From the NCBI RefSeq assembly GCF_033807575.1, contig NC_084726.1, forward strand, positions 124,001-188,000: a stretch of DNA of 64,000 bases, given 5' to 3'. Positions 1-12,394 of this stretch are shown here, piece by piece (position 1 is the first letter of the stretch; each line of letters starts with the position of its first letter). The notes below the pieces were generated by a model that searched no databases, was not told the DNA's origin, and saw nothing but the letters and a program-made list of their open reading frames with translations. The position numbers and the translations under genes were made by a program. The DNA comes from Cydia pomonella (lineage: Eukaryota > Arthropoda > Insecta > Lepidoptera > Tortricidae).

Positions 1-1231
1 TACGAACGCTACTAAACTTATTTATATATATTATTTAGCTGGCACTTGTTTTTTCCATTGCTTTGAGTGCCATCGTTAATTAGTAAATTAAATATGGTTC
101 AAGAAACAGACCCTGGCTGTAAAAATAGAAACTGTAACTCTGTCATATTCTTATATTGCTTTTGCTGGAGTATTCTCTCTCTAATTACGATTCCTTCAAG
201 CACGTGTTTCTGAAGTTCTGCGGAGTCTGGCAACGTATTCCTACAGCTGAGCGAGCGCTAGTCGGGCCTCAGTATTACGTGGCCTTTCTGCGTAGCCTCT
301 CTGCGGAGGTCCTGTGTCCGAATCCCCGTGCGCAGTTCCATAATGTTTATAACTATTGTACTAATATCGTTTTTAAAATATAGCCAAGATCATCAAGAGG
401 TAAGCTCAGAAGAGATCTCATTCTCGTCTATACTATACTATATACTGTAGTATGGTAGTATGGTTTCTGACGCTGAGTAAGGCTCCCTGAGTTCAAAACA
501 TGCACTGTGTTAGCTGTTAAGGGACTGCTCTTCGTCTTTAATATTGACACAAACTTTTATTTTTCCTTGTCAAATAATTTAGCACGCAATATATAATCAC
601 TTTGTTTTTATTAAAAACATCGCACTTACTGACGCGACGTCACAAGTGATGACTATCTGTCTATTAAACGTACATTTCCGCTCGAAAAATGTTCAAAAAA
701 TGTCTGTTAGTTAAAGCTAAATTAAAACAAAAGCGAAGTGATCACTTCGCCTAATGGAATACACAGCACTTATGGGATCGCATATGGGATACAGAGCACT
801 AAATATATTATAGCACTGAAAGCTACGACTCGTTTTTTGCGGGTGTATTATAGTACAATACAATACACGCTGTACACCGCGCCCGTGTCGGGTAGGCAAT
901 TGAAATGAGACTGAAGTTCAGCGAGTGCCAAGTCGACAACTTTGACTTGTAATAAGTTTGGGAATATTTTGTAACGAATTTCGGGTCCCTAATAAATTAC
1001 TCTGTTCATCTTTTCACCTTGTTTGTGCAGTCGTTCCGTAAAATCGGTGACGTTTGTTTTTCTTTCTGATGCTTTCAACTTTTAGGTTATATTGAAATTC
1101 TTATTATACCTAATTAAGCAATAAAACTAAACTAAAAACGAAATCTAAAAATTAAAAATCTGAACCTTAAAAAAAAATCTCAATCTTAAAATAAATAAAT
1201 CTATATAAAAATACCTGTTCTGCTATTAAAT
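1..1231. other. Gene-free AT-rich flank
   Basis: No coding signal that I can support. The open stretch at 156-383 has no recognisable motif and no splice context. A perfect 18-bp palindrome (GCGAAGTGATCACTTCGC) sits at 731-748. Confidence 0.5.
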
Positions 1232-1776
1232 AAAAAGCGGCCAAGTGCGAGACGGACTCGCCCATGAAGGGTTCCGTACCATTTATGACGTATTAAAAAA
1301 ACTACTTACTATTTAGATCTCGTTCAAACGAATTTTCGATGGAAGTTTGTTTATCATAAGTATTTTTTTTTTAATTTTATCATTCTGTTATTTTAGAAGT
1401 TACAAGGGGGGGGGGGCACATTTTACCACTTTGGAAGTGTCTCTCGCGCAAACTATTCAGTTTAGAAAAAAATTATATTAGAAACCTCAATATCATTTTT
1501 GAAGACCTAGCCATAGATACCCCACGCGTATAGGTTTGATGATTTTTTTAGTTTCAGTTCTAAGTATGGGGAACCCCCAAAATTTATTGTTTTTTTTTTC
1601 TATTTTTGTGTGAAAATCTTAATGCGGTTCATAGAATACATCTACTTACCAAGTTTGAACAGTATAGTTCTTATAGTTTCGGATAAAAGTGGCTATGACA
1701 TAAACGGACAGACAGACGGACATGACGAATCCATAAGGTTCCGTTTTTTGCCATTTGGCTACGGAACCCTAAAAAC
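1232..1776 (+). repeat. Dispersed repeat, copy 1 of the AAGTGCGAG...GGAACCCTAAAAA family
   Basis: It begins with AAAAAGCGGCCAAGTGCGAG and ends with CTACGGAACCCTAAAAA. A second copy, in the opposite orientation and nearly the same length, lies at 49175-49714. The two share the ends and internal blocks such as a run of Gs/Cs, 'GTTCATAGAATACATCTACTTACC' (split over 1626-1650) and the GACAGACGGACATGACGA region. The termini are not inverted repeats of each other. It carries no open reading frame of note. I recognise the end sequence as widespread in Lepidoptera but do not assign a family name. Confidence 0.8.
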
Positions 1777-2260
1777 TGTACCGTATCGTTATCAAGTACC
1801 TACCGTAATAACATTTTTTTTTCTAAATAGGTTTAATAAAAACTAATCGAACTTAAAGCTAATTAAGTACGAGTAATATTAACCTAAACAAGCTACAACT
1901 GTACCGTTATAAATAAATAAAAATAAAATATATGAAATATATTGGCCTTAGAATTGGTTCATTCAAATAACAGTATCACCTAAACTAAGATATTCAAATT
2001 AGTTTTGGACCATACGATAGTTGGAGCATTTGGACTGTAGTGGTGGTTTATGGTAATTTATTCACCAAGTGAATTTCATTTAATTTGAAGATGTTAAACT
2101 TTGTACTGCGACGTTTGCAGTAGTTCCCCAGATGTAATTATCGTACAACATACAACACAAATATTTGAAGCTGAAACTGGAACGCTGTTACTTGCACCAG
2201 TGTAGTCATCTGCAATGATATCTTGTGCAATGAAACTCGTAAGATGTTATGTTATGTTAT

Positions 2261-2545
2261 AGTATAGTCAGCAAACGAGCAGACGAGCCGCCTGATGGGA
2301 AGTGGTCATCGTCGCCCATGTACATAACTCATCATAGGAGCCACTTAAGTGTTGCCGACCCTTGAGAATCCTCAAAGGAAATACCTCAGGAGGCAACTCA
2401 TTCCACATTCTGCATGTTCTAGGAAGAAACGAGCGAGATGCCCGCTTATTCTTGGGGTGCCATGTATCTAAGAAGTGAGGATGAGCTTTGCTCCTTTGGC
2501 GGGAGGTGGGAAGAATATACAGAACGCGCTTATGGCTCTGAATAA
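2261..2545 (+). repeat. Dispersed repeat (GCAAACGAGCAGACG...CGCCTGATGGG type)
   Basis: It begins with AGCAAACGAGCAGACGAGCC and continues through GTCGCCCATG and a GAAACGAGCGAGATGCC block. A 5' fragment of the same family is inserted at 15424-15516. Common lepidopteran repeat by recognition; no coding potential. Confidence 0.6.
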
Positions 2546-3339
2546 AAATAAGATTAAAAAAAAGATTGTGTCATACATTTTTACATTTCTCGTGCAAGTA
2601 TTTCAGTAGCTAGATTATATAAAAAATAAAAACACTAATAGAGCATTCTGCTACATTTTCACTGGCGACAGCTACTTCAGCGATTTTTGGTTATATTCTC
2701 ATAACAGATTAGCAGTATACGCAAACTTGTCTTCAAACAAGAAAACAAACAGTTTCTATCAGTGTTAATGTATTGGAATACCCAAACCCTTCTTGAATGT
2801 ATTCTTAGATGATTATCCGTCTATCCTTCTTTCCGACATGGCAAAGAGTTCCTAGTTGACTACGGAACCCTAAACATGGTCAGTATCAAACCAAAACTCG
2901 GTCTTCAAAAAAGGAAAAGAGTAGCTTTCCTCAGCGATAATCTGTTGGAATGCCCCAAATCCTTTTGTTTTCTTCCGGATGATCATTAGGCGCGCCTCGT
3001 TAGCCACGAGGCTGTGTCAGCAGCTGCTGATTTACTGCCCATAATTTACTGGAACCGCCAGTAACTCACCCGTGCGTGTGTTTGCGTGCAATGCTGACTT
3101 TTACTACAATTAAAACGCTATGGCACAAAAAGGGAAGGCAGCAAGTTCAAGCCGTTCGTGTGCCATGATTTTGGTTAGACAACAATGCAAATAGAGGATA
3201 GAAGCTTATGCATGCATTTGACATTTGGCATGATTTAAAATATTAATTTTCTAGTAACTTGGCGATTTTCGAGAGATTTTTATAATATTTTTTTTTCAAT
3301 GAAAGGGCGAAGGATTGCATGGCATTCTAATAAACAAAG

Positions 3340-3509
3340 TTTTGATTTTTTTATATACTGCGTCGGTGGCAAACAAGCATACGTCTCCGTAGCCTATGCA
3401 CGCCTGCAACTTCAGAGGTTGCATGCACGTTGCCGACCCTAACATTCCGCACCCTCGTTGAGTTCTGGCAACCTTACTCACCGGCAGGAACACAACACTA
3501 TGAGTAGGG
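3340..3509 (+). repeat. TACGTCGGTGGCAAACAAGC repeat, copy 1 (internally shortened)
   Basis: Shares the GTCGGTGGCAAACAAGCATACG head and the CACCGGCAGGAACACAACAC block with copies at 19277-19371, 26047-26350 and 27511-27902. This copy lacks the GGCCCGCCTGATGGTAAGCA segment that the longer copies have after CATACG. Confidence 0.75.
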
Positions 3510-5553
3510 AATTAGTCGTTGATATGACCGATAGTGACATGTTATTTGACTATACAACTATACTAATGCACGCAAATTATTGCCACAGGTAAGCTGCCTG
3601 TAGCTCCATATATTTTAATCTTCATTGATAACTCACATGATTCCATCATGTTATGACTGATATGATCAATTAATCGTATCAACATCATATTGACCTCTCT
3701 CTAGTCAATAAAAAAAACTTGAGTCAATTAGTTTAACGTAAAAACTTTTTATCTCTATGTCAATTTTCTCCAAAACTTTTATACCGACGGACGTTGTCAC
3801 ACATCAAAATCAACCAAAGTTCAAGAATTTCTCCCCAAGTTCCGGGGATTTTCCCATACTTTGAGTGCCACTAACGAGTGCTGACTCAGCAATTTTCGAA
3901 TTACCTATTTGCACATGTATCGTACTATCGTTCAGAGTCCATATGGCCCTTTAGTGCGGTATCGCATTAGTGCGGTAAAGTAACACCATATTTACTGTAA
4001 ATACACTTACATACACTATTTATTTTTCGTCAGGAATAGATAGGTTCTTGTTTACATTTTCTATTCTTGGTAACGATACAGTTCTCTTTGATTTGTATAC
4101 AAGAATATCCTGATGCCAGTTACATATTACATTGGAAAATGTATAGCTGGAGTTTCGATTTCTGAGTTCCAGTCACTGTGTACATACTTCGAGCACTAAC
4201 AAGCGAATCTCAAAACTCAGCAGTTGGCTTCCTCGTCTGTTATTCCCAACCTTTACTGAGAACTCGCTTCACGTTCATTATCTAGTTCATATTATTGATA
4301 ACATTACCTCCGTCTTCCTACAATTATGCTGACTTTTTGCCACGGATCACTTTTTACGGATAGGGACCTCTGGTCGCATAACAACTTTTGACATATTTTT
4401 GTCATAGCACTTTATGCATACCTAAATTTGTATTCATAGAAATCTTTAGCCATAATTCCTGAGCATAACTGGGTTTCTGTCATAAATGACTTTAGTTATA
4501 ATTTTTATAGTCATTAATTTAATTGGCATTAAATTTAAGGTTACGTTCATTAGGTATGCACAAAAAATATATGACAACTGCTATCTATGTGATCAAATAT
4601 TATAGCTAAAATTTTATGACATAATATAATATGACTTTTCATTTGTATGCGCAATGATGATTGTGGCACAAGTTATTATGCGTATCAAAGATATGACTTA
4701 AACTTGTATGCAACTCAATATGGAACCTTACGGATATCATGTGTGAGAAGATTATATAATTACGATTTGTCATTTAGTTTCCAATCTATTAACCTTGATG
4801 GCAAGCGTATTAATTAGATCTGGATCTGTTATGGATCTAATTCATAACCTATTATTGAAATCAGAATACGCCTATGGGTCAAACAAATTTTAGAAAAAGG
4901 TCACTTCTATGGACAATATAATAGAAGTCAACGACTTGGGGTATATATAACGTTATTCTCATTTGAATTTTAACTAGTACCCACTGAAGAAAGTATCCCA
5001 TCTGTAAGGGTGCAAATAAAAATCTGCTTTTGATTCTCTTAACTTTACGATATCTGTAGTAAAACTGCGAACGAGTTAAACATACAATAAAATATGTATC
5101 ACTATATTACCAAAATCCACACGTGAAAGTTTGAGCTCCAATTCAAGTTCCGTCTTATGTGTGCACACTTCAAGTGGCCCTAACGAGCGGACCGGCGGAA
5201 ACACTCAGCAGTTTGTGTCCTTGCGTCAGCGACATTCACATATATCTCGGTTATGTGGTTTATTCTCCGGTATAATTTGATCAGTGATCATTGTGGAGCG
5301 AAAAATAATTTATTTTCGTTTAAGAAAAAACTAAAATAGAATCTTTATAAGGGTATTCCTATGTCTGTAAATCTCACTCCTGTAAATATTGCTAGTCACT
5401 GTATGATGAAAGTTAAATGCATAGAAAAACATCTTAATATAACTCAGGGACCAAATATCCTTGCTAGACACACAAAACGAGATTACCAAGAGTGTTTATA
5501 ATAGGAGACAACATTTATCGCGTTATTCATGAACGCCTGTCAAGTTTAACAAG
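3510..5553. other. Gene-free stretch
   Basis: AT-rich with no supportable gene. At 4396-4575 there is a weak foldback: TATGCATACCTAA is answered by TTAGGTATGCACA about 130 bp downstream, with scattered TATGAC motifs around it. This could be an old AT-rich MITE, but the arms are too diverged to call. Confidence 0.4.
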
Positions 5554-5686
5554 CCCTGTAGGGCTATGATGGTCGACTCTTTATCATTTGTCACCATTCC
5601 TGTCACGTTCTAACACGTATGTAAGCGCGAAAGTGACGGGCATAGTGACAAATGATAAAGATGGAACCATGCTGCCACGGCTGTAG
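5554..5686. repeat. Foldback MITE (TTTATCATTTGTCAC arms)
   Basis: The left arm contains CTTTATCATTTGTCAC (about 5577-5595) and the right arm contains GTGACAAATGATAAAG, with the match continuing outward to CTGTAG at both tips. The centre is about 35 bp. A possible fragment of the same family (CCATTTATCATCTGTCACCG) lies near 51272. Confidence 0.75.
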
Positions 5687-6773
5687 AGGAGAACATCCGG
5701 ATGCCCTAGTCAAAACGTAGACCTCCGCTAACGCTTCGCTCAATAAGGGGGTTATACTGGTTGCATTGAAATAGTGTTCGGTTATGTTTGTAACTAACGC
5801 CCGCGAGCGAGTGCGGCGCTCCGCAGTCGAATGGCATAAGAATCGACTCGCATTTGTTTACAGTTCTGCTCTGTTAAGGAAAACGGCGTAACTTATTATA
5901 TAGTTCCTACCTAGATACGCCGTCGTGTCGTAACAGGGCAGTGTTGTCACAGGCTTAATGCTGTGTGTTCGAGGTTTACCCTTATTTGGGAAGACAAAGA
6001 GTCTGTGGACTGTTTTATTTCTTGAAGTTTCTTTAATACAAATTTCTGGAGAATCGTCAAATGTTTTTGATATTTATGAGAATATACATCTACTCTTAAT
6101 TTAGCCCTGCAGCATGATTTCTCTAAAAGTCAAGACAAATACGGAAAGGTTGAAAAGACTTATTTCCAAAATTTACCTGCAATATCACTGAAAAACTTAG
6201 ATTCTTAATAATTTGATAATTATTTCACCTGTTCCTTACTTATGTTATGTTTATCTTTGTGTTATTCTTTTTAAAATGTCCAATTACGAAACATTGTTCA
6301 TAAATTTTCCGCTGTGTTCATGATGTTCAGTTAGGCGTTCTGCCTATTACCACTATTACTTATGATACTCAAAAACATTTTGTTCCATTTTCAGTCGTTA
6401 CATGATCTTACATGATAAAAATACCACAAAATTGCATGTAGTATGCATAATTTTAATCTCAAAAAAGTAGAAGATTATTTATCGCAATATTATCTTCAAG
6501 TCTTTGATGCAGACGCAAAGTTCGTTGAACTTTCGTTCGTTGGAAATATAAATTATCCGGGTGATGTTCCAGCGCAGTAAAAAGCTGTAAAAAGCAGAAG
6601 AGTGAACATAAACGAGGTTCTAATAAAGCTGTGAAACTTTGTGGTAACCGTCTTGGGGCTATATTTTGTTTCCCTTTATTGCATAGACCATATAATGAAC
6701 AGTCAGCGTAAAACAACGCGCCAAAAGAATTAAATTATTGCAGATGCATGTACTGTAAAATACGTTTTTTTTT

Positions 6774-6945
6774 CCTGGAAAGGATATTTATTTGTTTGAT
6801 GAGCGCGAATATTTGTTCCTGAGACATGGATTATTTCTATGTATTTATTTATATAAGTATCGTCGCATATAACCCATAGTACAAGCATTGCTTGCTTTGA
6901 GGCTGGGTCGATCCGTGTAAGATGGACCTCAAATATTATTTTAGA
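6774..6945 (+). repeat. SINE fragment, tRNA head missing
   Basis: Matches the body of the tRNA-derived SINE at 23735-23972 (GATATTTATTTGTTTGATGAGC, GTTCCTGAGACATGG, TATGTATTTATT). It lacks the A- and B-box head, so it is a truncated copy. The 3' part (GGCTGGGTCGATCCGTGTAAG) is absent from the other copies here. Confidence 0.55.
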
Positions 6946-8235
6946 AACATAGATGTATCTTTGCTGCCCGTTTTTAAAAAGATCTAACAAACTGTAATTG
7001 TTATACTTATAGATACATAACTCCTATTTTAACGCCATATAAAGTCTTATCCTTCCTTTAGATGCTGTCTGGACTAGACGCAACAGATGCTTGCAGTTCG
7101 CGTGTTGTTTTAAAACTCTAATGTACTTGTAATGTAATATAACCACGTACTTCCTAAAAAATGTTAGTTTCTTTAATAGAAATACTTCACAATATAACAA
7201 AAAAAGCAAAATTCAAAAAAGAACCTACTTATTTTTCTATTTCATAATTTGCTCTTGTGAGCTCATTGTAGCTACGCATGCAAAAATCAATACACTTGGT
7301 TGTCGCAACGTTGAGGCTGTTTGGGAAGTCTAGTTTCATGCATTGTCTGTGTTTTATTCCTTTAAGGGAAAACGGAAGTAAATGTAATCGAGCACTGCAA
7401 TTAGTGGGGGAGGGGTGAGGGGGGAGGGACTCCATGATTGAAGGTTGAGGGTTGAATGATTGCTTCAAGCCGTAACAATCATTCTTGTGGTTACGTACAA
7501 GCTTTTATTTTGTTCTTTTTGCTCCGGTCGCGAATTTCGCAAATTGATTTGGCCCAGTTTCCGATATGCAATAACAGGTAAATTTTATATACAATTGTTG
7601 TGATGTGTTTCATTTTATGATATTATATTAAGAATACGATTTTAACAATTTATTTCACAATGTAAAAACCTGTTTTTTATAATAAACAGTGTACCAAAAT
7701 GTTACTTTATATAGAAAAGACGGCATTGTTACTTTAGAAATATGCTATTCATTACTAAGGTGTTGGTTAGGTACATAGTATCTATTGTTTTTGCATCGCA
7801 ATATTAATAAATAAGCGGGAGCGAGATACACTACCAACAACGTTATAGACTCAGACCAAATAACTCTACAGAATTTTTTATTGTTCTATGACATTATGAC
7901 ATGCTATAAAAATCGATGCACAGTTATTATGGTCTTACTCTAATAACACTTTCTTTATGCCAACTCTTTTTATATCATTTCGGTTGTAAACAAGCAGACC
8001 GCCCGCCCCAACCTCGCCTCGGCTGCATGCTGTAACCTTTAACGGGTGTCGGACTGTCGGTGGCCATCCTAACCTTAAGAGGAAAGGGAACGGCCGCTTC
8101 TCCGTGCAAACGTAGTCCCCTATTTTTCTCTCTTAGGATCAAAAACATTCTACAAAAAATAAAGTCTAGAATGTTTAAATGCTTCCAACTTTATAACAAA
8201 TTGAAAAGTCAAACAAATTAAATTTTGTAAAAAAA
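6946..8235. other. Gene-free stretch
   Basis: No gene supported. Reading frames at 7024-7209 and 7229-7468 (minus) lack motifs or splice context. Confidence 0.4.
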
Positions 8236-8238
8236 AAT

Positions 8239-8640
8239 ATGTTAACGGCACCAATCATCGGACATTTAAGAGAAAATTTGGAATATTTTTGATATTTCAC
8301 CGACATCTGTAAAACTTCTACCGCTTTATGCTTTTAAAGTTGAATGTTCAATTCGTCCTTTATATTTTCTATATATTCAATGAAATATACTTCAATTGGT
8401 TTCAATATTATTAACCAATTAAAACTATGGTTTTTGCTCCAGTCATGGGATGTATGGTGCAAGTAATTTTCAACCTATCAAATATCAATGAAAAATTAAA
8501 CTTAAGCAGCTCTTTGGCTCTTGTGTATGGTACAATGTTGCCAGCGATTAAAAACTGATGGTAAATAGTTGTTTTACAGGATTTGTCTATACCATCCCAT
8601 TACTGGACCATTATTCCATTATTCCATTATAGGGGTGTGT
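8239..8640 (+). repeat. Dispersed repeat pair, copy 1 (GTTAACGGCACCAATCAT)
   Basis: Aligns along about 390 bp with 14525-14876 in the same orientation. Shared blocks are TGTTAACGGCACCAATCAT, GATATTTCACC, TACCGCTTTATGCTTT and GCTCCAGTCATGGGATGTAT. The two copies diverge after CCATTATAGGGGT. No coding potential is conserved between them. Confidence 0.75.
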
Positions 8641-8741
8641 TAATATCCACAGAGGAAAACAAAAACTACGTTTGTATGCAAAGGCGACGTCGCGCCGTCG
8701 CCCACTTCCGTTTTAATCGTAACCAAGTTACGACGCCTCTA

Positions 8742-8856
8742 AGAGGCCTACCGCGAACCGTGACCGAAGTTTTGTCTCTCTATCACACTTGTAAATTCGT
8801 ACATAAGTGCGACAGAGGGGCAAAACTTCCTTCGTGGTTCGCAATAGGCCCTCAGG
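8742..8856. repeat. Foldback MITE (AGGCCTACCGCGAACC arms)
   Basis: The left arm reads AGGCCTACCGCGAACC then GAAGTTTTG. The right arm reads CAAAACTTC then GGTTCGCAATAGGCCCT. The loop is TAAATTCG-like sequence. The open frame at 8583-8996 runs through this element and is therefore probably not a gene. Confidence 0.7.
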
Positions 8857-10102
8857 TGTGTTTTGTTGACAACCACTTAAAACCTATAAACTCATTTTTT
8901 GTAGGAATAATCCCTCAACAAAAAACAGCATCCCAAAACATGTTCGTTCATCGTTCGTATTACGCAAATTTCTCTGAAAAGTTGAAAGAGCGGTGATTGT
9001 CTCAGGGGTAGGGGGTTAGGGGGTGGGGGGTGATTGTTAACATCTGTAATGTATTCATGAGCAGGGATTAACGTTAACGGTCAGGACGGTGTTTTTATGA
9101 TTTCATTATGGTTGGAGGTTGTTACTGGGCTTCTTTGGAGAGTGAAAGGTGTTATAAAAGGAAGCAAATGGTAATGATTTGCAAAATAAAAGCGTCATAC
9201 GTAGATAGCACAGCACAGATTTTGGTTCGGATTTGACTTTACTGCACCGAAAAGTTAAGAATAAGGGTGAAAATGCCTTGTGGTGCAGCCAAGATGGTAT
9301 ATGGTATCTAAAGCTACATAAATTAATTACAAGACTATATATACATATTTTATTTTTACTACAAAGTTTCAGAGCAATCTAGCAAGTCGTTTTAAAATGA
9401 GAGCGTCACTAAGTTTGTATGGAGAACCGAGCTTGTGGGGACCCTTAAGGACCTTTCTCTGATGGAAAGCTACAAATATATTTTGAGGACGGTTATGACA
9501 AGATAACAAACATGGACATCCATCTTAACTTACATTAAACTTAAGTGTTGTGTCCAAATAGTCCGAGATACCAGAACGGGCCGTTCGAGGTCACCCTGTG
9601 TGGTCTTTGTTGAAACGGCTTTAATTAAACGGGAGCAGATTTATGAGGGTTTTTCGCGTTTTATTGTGGGCTTATTTGTGTCACTTGATATATAACGTGA
9701 ACTTATAAAGTTTAGCTTTGAGCTTAAAGTTTGATCTTAATTCGATACTGAGAGACACTATAATTAATATAAAATTCTAATTAATTTCCGAAGTTTAGAT
9801 GATCTTTACAGGCCAATTTCTTCAAACACAAACGTCACTTTTGACACTGACAGATTAATATCATATCGGAAACAAATCGTAAACTGGAATTGGCATATTA
9901 AGAGCTTTATCGTTTGTTTTTTTAACAGTATGTTTTTTTATAAAATTAATCATTTTTATTTATATATTAGAGGACATCTAAAACTGTAAGTATGATACAA
10001 CTATAAGATATTTTTGTGACGTAGTGCGCTACGCCGTAGCACTTGCTACGTTGTTTCGTAGCCTTTTACAACAAGTCCTAACCACTATATAATAACAATC
10101 GG
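8857..10102. other. Gene-free stretch
   Basis: Nothing supportable. Only short G-rich tracts near 9003-9030 (GGGGGTTAGGGGGTGGGGGG) and AT-rich sequence. Confidence 0.4.
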
Positions 10103-10247
10103 GCCAATTCGAACGTACACCGACAACATCAGAATGATACTTGAATTATGTTATCAATGTATGCATATCAGCATAATGCACTATAGCTAAATAATATGAA
10201 AATCTAAAATGAAATATCAGTCTGACGTTCGAATTGGTCTGAATGTC
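10103..10247. repeat. MITE with GGCCAATTCGAACGT ends, copy 1
   Basis: Left end GGGCCAATTCGAACGTACAC, right end ACGTTCGAATTGGTCT, giving inverted termini of about 16 bp around an AT-rich core with ATCAGAATGATA. Related copies at 50405-50600 and 61008-61262 share the ends and the ATCAGAATGATAT / TATCGGTTTGATGT inner blocks. Confidence 0.7.
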
Positions 10248-10279
10248 AGTTGTCTTAGTGTTCTAACTGTTTATACTTA

Positions 10280-10550
10280 TAAATAATAATAATAAATAAA
10301 TATTATAGGACATTATTACACAAATTGACTAAATCCCACAGTAAGCTGTATAAATCTTGTGTTGAGGGTACTTAGACAACGATATATATAATATATAAAT
10401 ATTTATAAATTCTTAAATACATAGAAAACACCCATGACTTAGGAACAAGTATCCATGCTCATCACACGAATAAATGCCCTTACCAGGATTTGAACCCGGG
10501 ACCATCGGCTTCGTAGGCAGGGTCACTACCCACTAGGCCAAACTGGTCGT
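10280..10550 (-). repeat. tRNA-derived SINE, copy with intact head
   Basis: Read on the minus strand, the head is CTGGCCTAGTGGGTAGTGAC followed by a B-box CCCGGGTTCAAATCCTGG. Then comes a body with AAATGCCCTT (complement), AACACCCATGACT and CACAAATTGACTAAATCCCA. The copy at 23735-23972 has the opposite orientation. Other copies are at 57843-58036 and 62902-63132. This is a Pol III-type SINE, not a functional tRNA. Confidence 0.8.
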
Positions 10551-10618
10551 CAGAAGTACTTATGTAGCGATAAATACACCCAAAAACAATAATTAAAGGT
10601 AAGATAAATATAGTAGGC

Positions 10619-10810
10619 ATATTACAATGTGCTTATGAACGACAACTAAAGCTACGCTGGCTCTAACCCTACACCTCTGACCCGAGAAGATTTAAATCCC
10701 TCCTGAATTATAGGAGGGTATCTCAATATGGACTGGTAAGAAACTCGGCAGGACACATCTTTTCAAAACATTACATCTTATAATTAACATGCATTAAATA
10801 ATAAAAAATA
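10619..10810 (+). repeat. Retroposon 3' end, copy 1
   Basis: Matches the reverse complement of 57645-57802: AATGTGCTTATGAACG, GGCTCTAACCCTACACCTCTG, CAATATGGAC, AAGAAACTCGGC and the AT tail ACATCTTATAATTAACATGCATTAAATA. This copy carries an extra ~35 bp (AAGATTTAAATCCCTCC region) after CCTCTG. It looks like the shared tail of a retroposon family; no protein is encoded. Confidence 0.65.
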
Positions 10811-11507
10811 CAATTACATACAGTAGCTACTTTTCTTTCTAGAAAATTGTTTAAAAAATATATATGTACATCAAATCATACAAATGAGTAGCTCTTTCAG
10901 AAAACATATCGAATTCTTACAAAAAGAAATTATAATGCGTCCACTTTGTATAGGTCATTCAATCGACGTGGGATTTCAATAGCAAATTTATACAATAAGC
11001 TGATTCGTGCCAACAAAATTAAATAGAGATCAAAGATAATGTTTGTTTTCATACACATTTGACGCAAGCTTTTGTGAATAAATCTACTCCACGCCTTATT
11101 TTTTACTTAAATAAACATGATTGCTCAAAAGAAGCGCCACCTCCGGTTTTTTTCACAAAGATATCGCAAAGATTTTTAACAACACAATCTGCAGAGATAA
11201 TTTCAAGAAACTTCGAAACGAGGCTGAAATATTTTTTTTTTGTAAATCCAATATCGTCTCGAAAAAAACAAAATTAATTTGTATTTTGTTTGCATTTGTT
11301 TTGTTAACGATTTCGTTGCGTCAATATTTGGCGACGGCTTGATTTCGGAGAACAAACAGACAGAGTGAAGGCATGTTTACGCTGTACGAGATTGAAGTAC
11401 GAAGACGTAGGTATATGTTCTAATTCTCAATCGTGAGCATAATAAAGTATATTACTTTATAACACGCAATTTTGGTGGTATTTTGGACTGCAACCCGATT
11501 CAAGTTT

Positions 11508-11582
11508 TAAAATTTGTTACGGTTTTGATCTTATTTTGAAATGACTTTGAAGATCGCTCACGCTGATCGGTGCATGTGAAAC
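11508..11582 (+). repeat. Foldback MITE family (GAAGATCGCTCACGCTGAT), half copy
   Basis: AATTTGTTACGGTTTTGATC then GAAGATCGCTCACGCTGAT. It represents one arm of the family seen in fuller form at 27027-27312, 30395-30600, 43810-44184 and 61326-61500. Confidence 0.6.
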
Positions 11583-11819
11583 ACCGGGTGGTTGAATTTA
11601 TTATAAAACCATGAAATTTTTACGTGTGAGCGGGGGCTCACCCGTTCCATGCAACAGTCTTAAGTTGTGTGTACTTATATAGGTAGATATAGTAGTGTGT
11701 ATCCCATAAATTGCTATTAAAATCGCTTCTAATTTGACTCTACAAATACCCTGATTAACAATTCTCTCTCTTGTCCTGCCAATAAGTAGCAAGCTAAAAA
11801 TGTAAAATATTAAAATATT

Positions 11820-12390
11820 CACGGGCTCAGCCGCCGTTTAACAGGAGACATGACAAATCACGTCGCGGCGTGCTCTGCGCACTATTCCCATTGCTCGGCG
11901 TAAAGCAATCACTACTTAGTACCTGGGCGACCGAGCTTTGCTCGGTTCTAACTATTTATTGTAATATGGTGGTGTATAGGTGATAGTCTTAAATACATTT
12001 TTTTACTAAATTAAATTTGTCTAAAACAATAAAAATTAAATAAAATATATATAAACTTGAACATATAAAAAAAAAAACAAAAATTAGTCACCGTGCGAGA
12101 TTCGAACCCGTAACACTCGTTTCTAGCCGTCCGCGTCTTAACCCGCTGGACCAGACGGACAGTGGCCGGCAGCACGAAATTAGCGACTATATTCTGCGTC
12201 GAAAGAAAAACGCATAAAAACTCGAAAACACGCGTTTTCCCAAACATAAGACTAATCTAGATCGATTGTATACCCCCAAAAACCCCCATATACCAAATTT
12301 CAGCGAAATCGTTAGAGCCGTTTCCGAGATCACAGAAATATATATATTTATATATATATACAAGAATTGCTCGTTTAAAGGTATAAGATA
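11820..12390 (-). repeat. Dispersed repeat with embedded tRNA-like segment
   Basis: On the minus strand it runs from ACCTTTAAACGAGCAATTCT through GGAAACGGCTCTAACGATTT and TCGATCTAGATTAGTCTTATG, then the tRNA-like segment, to GAGCAAAGCTCGGTCGCCC and GGCTGAGCCCGTG. I recognise the flanking blocks as a very common lepidopteran repeat. No open reading frame is retained. Confidence 0.6.
12087..12162 (-). repeat. tRNA-like SINE head
   Basis: Minus strand: CTGTCCGTCTGGTCCAGCGG (A-box-like TGGTCCAGCGG) and, about 40 nt on, a B-box-like ACGGGTTCGAATCTCG. Length and box spacing fit a tRNA-derived Pol III promoter. The 3' side runs into TAATTTTTG and a T/A tract rather than a mature tRNA end, so this is a SINE remnant, not a tRNA gene. 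Confidence 0.65.
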
Positions 12391-12394
12391 AATA

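Noticed and set aside
8583..8996. 137-codon open frame
   Set aside because: It runs from a dispersed repeat into a foldback MITE, and its translation has no recognisable domain.
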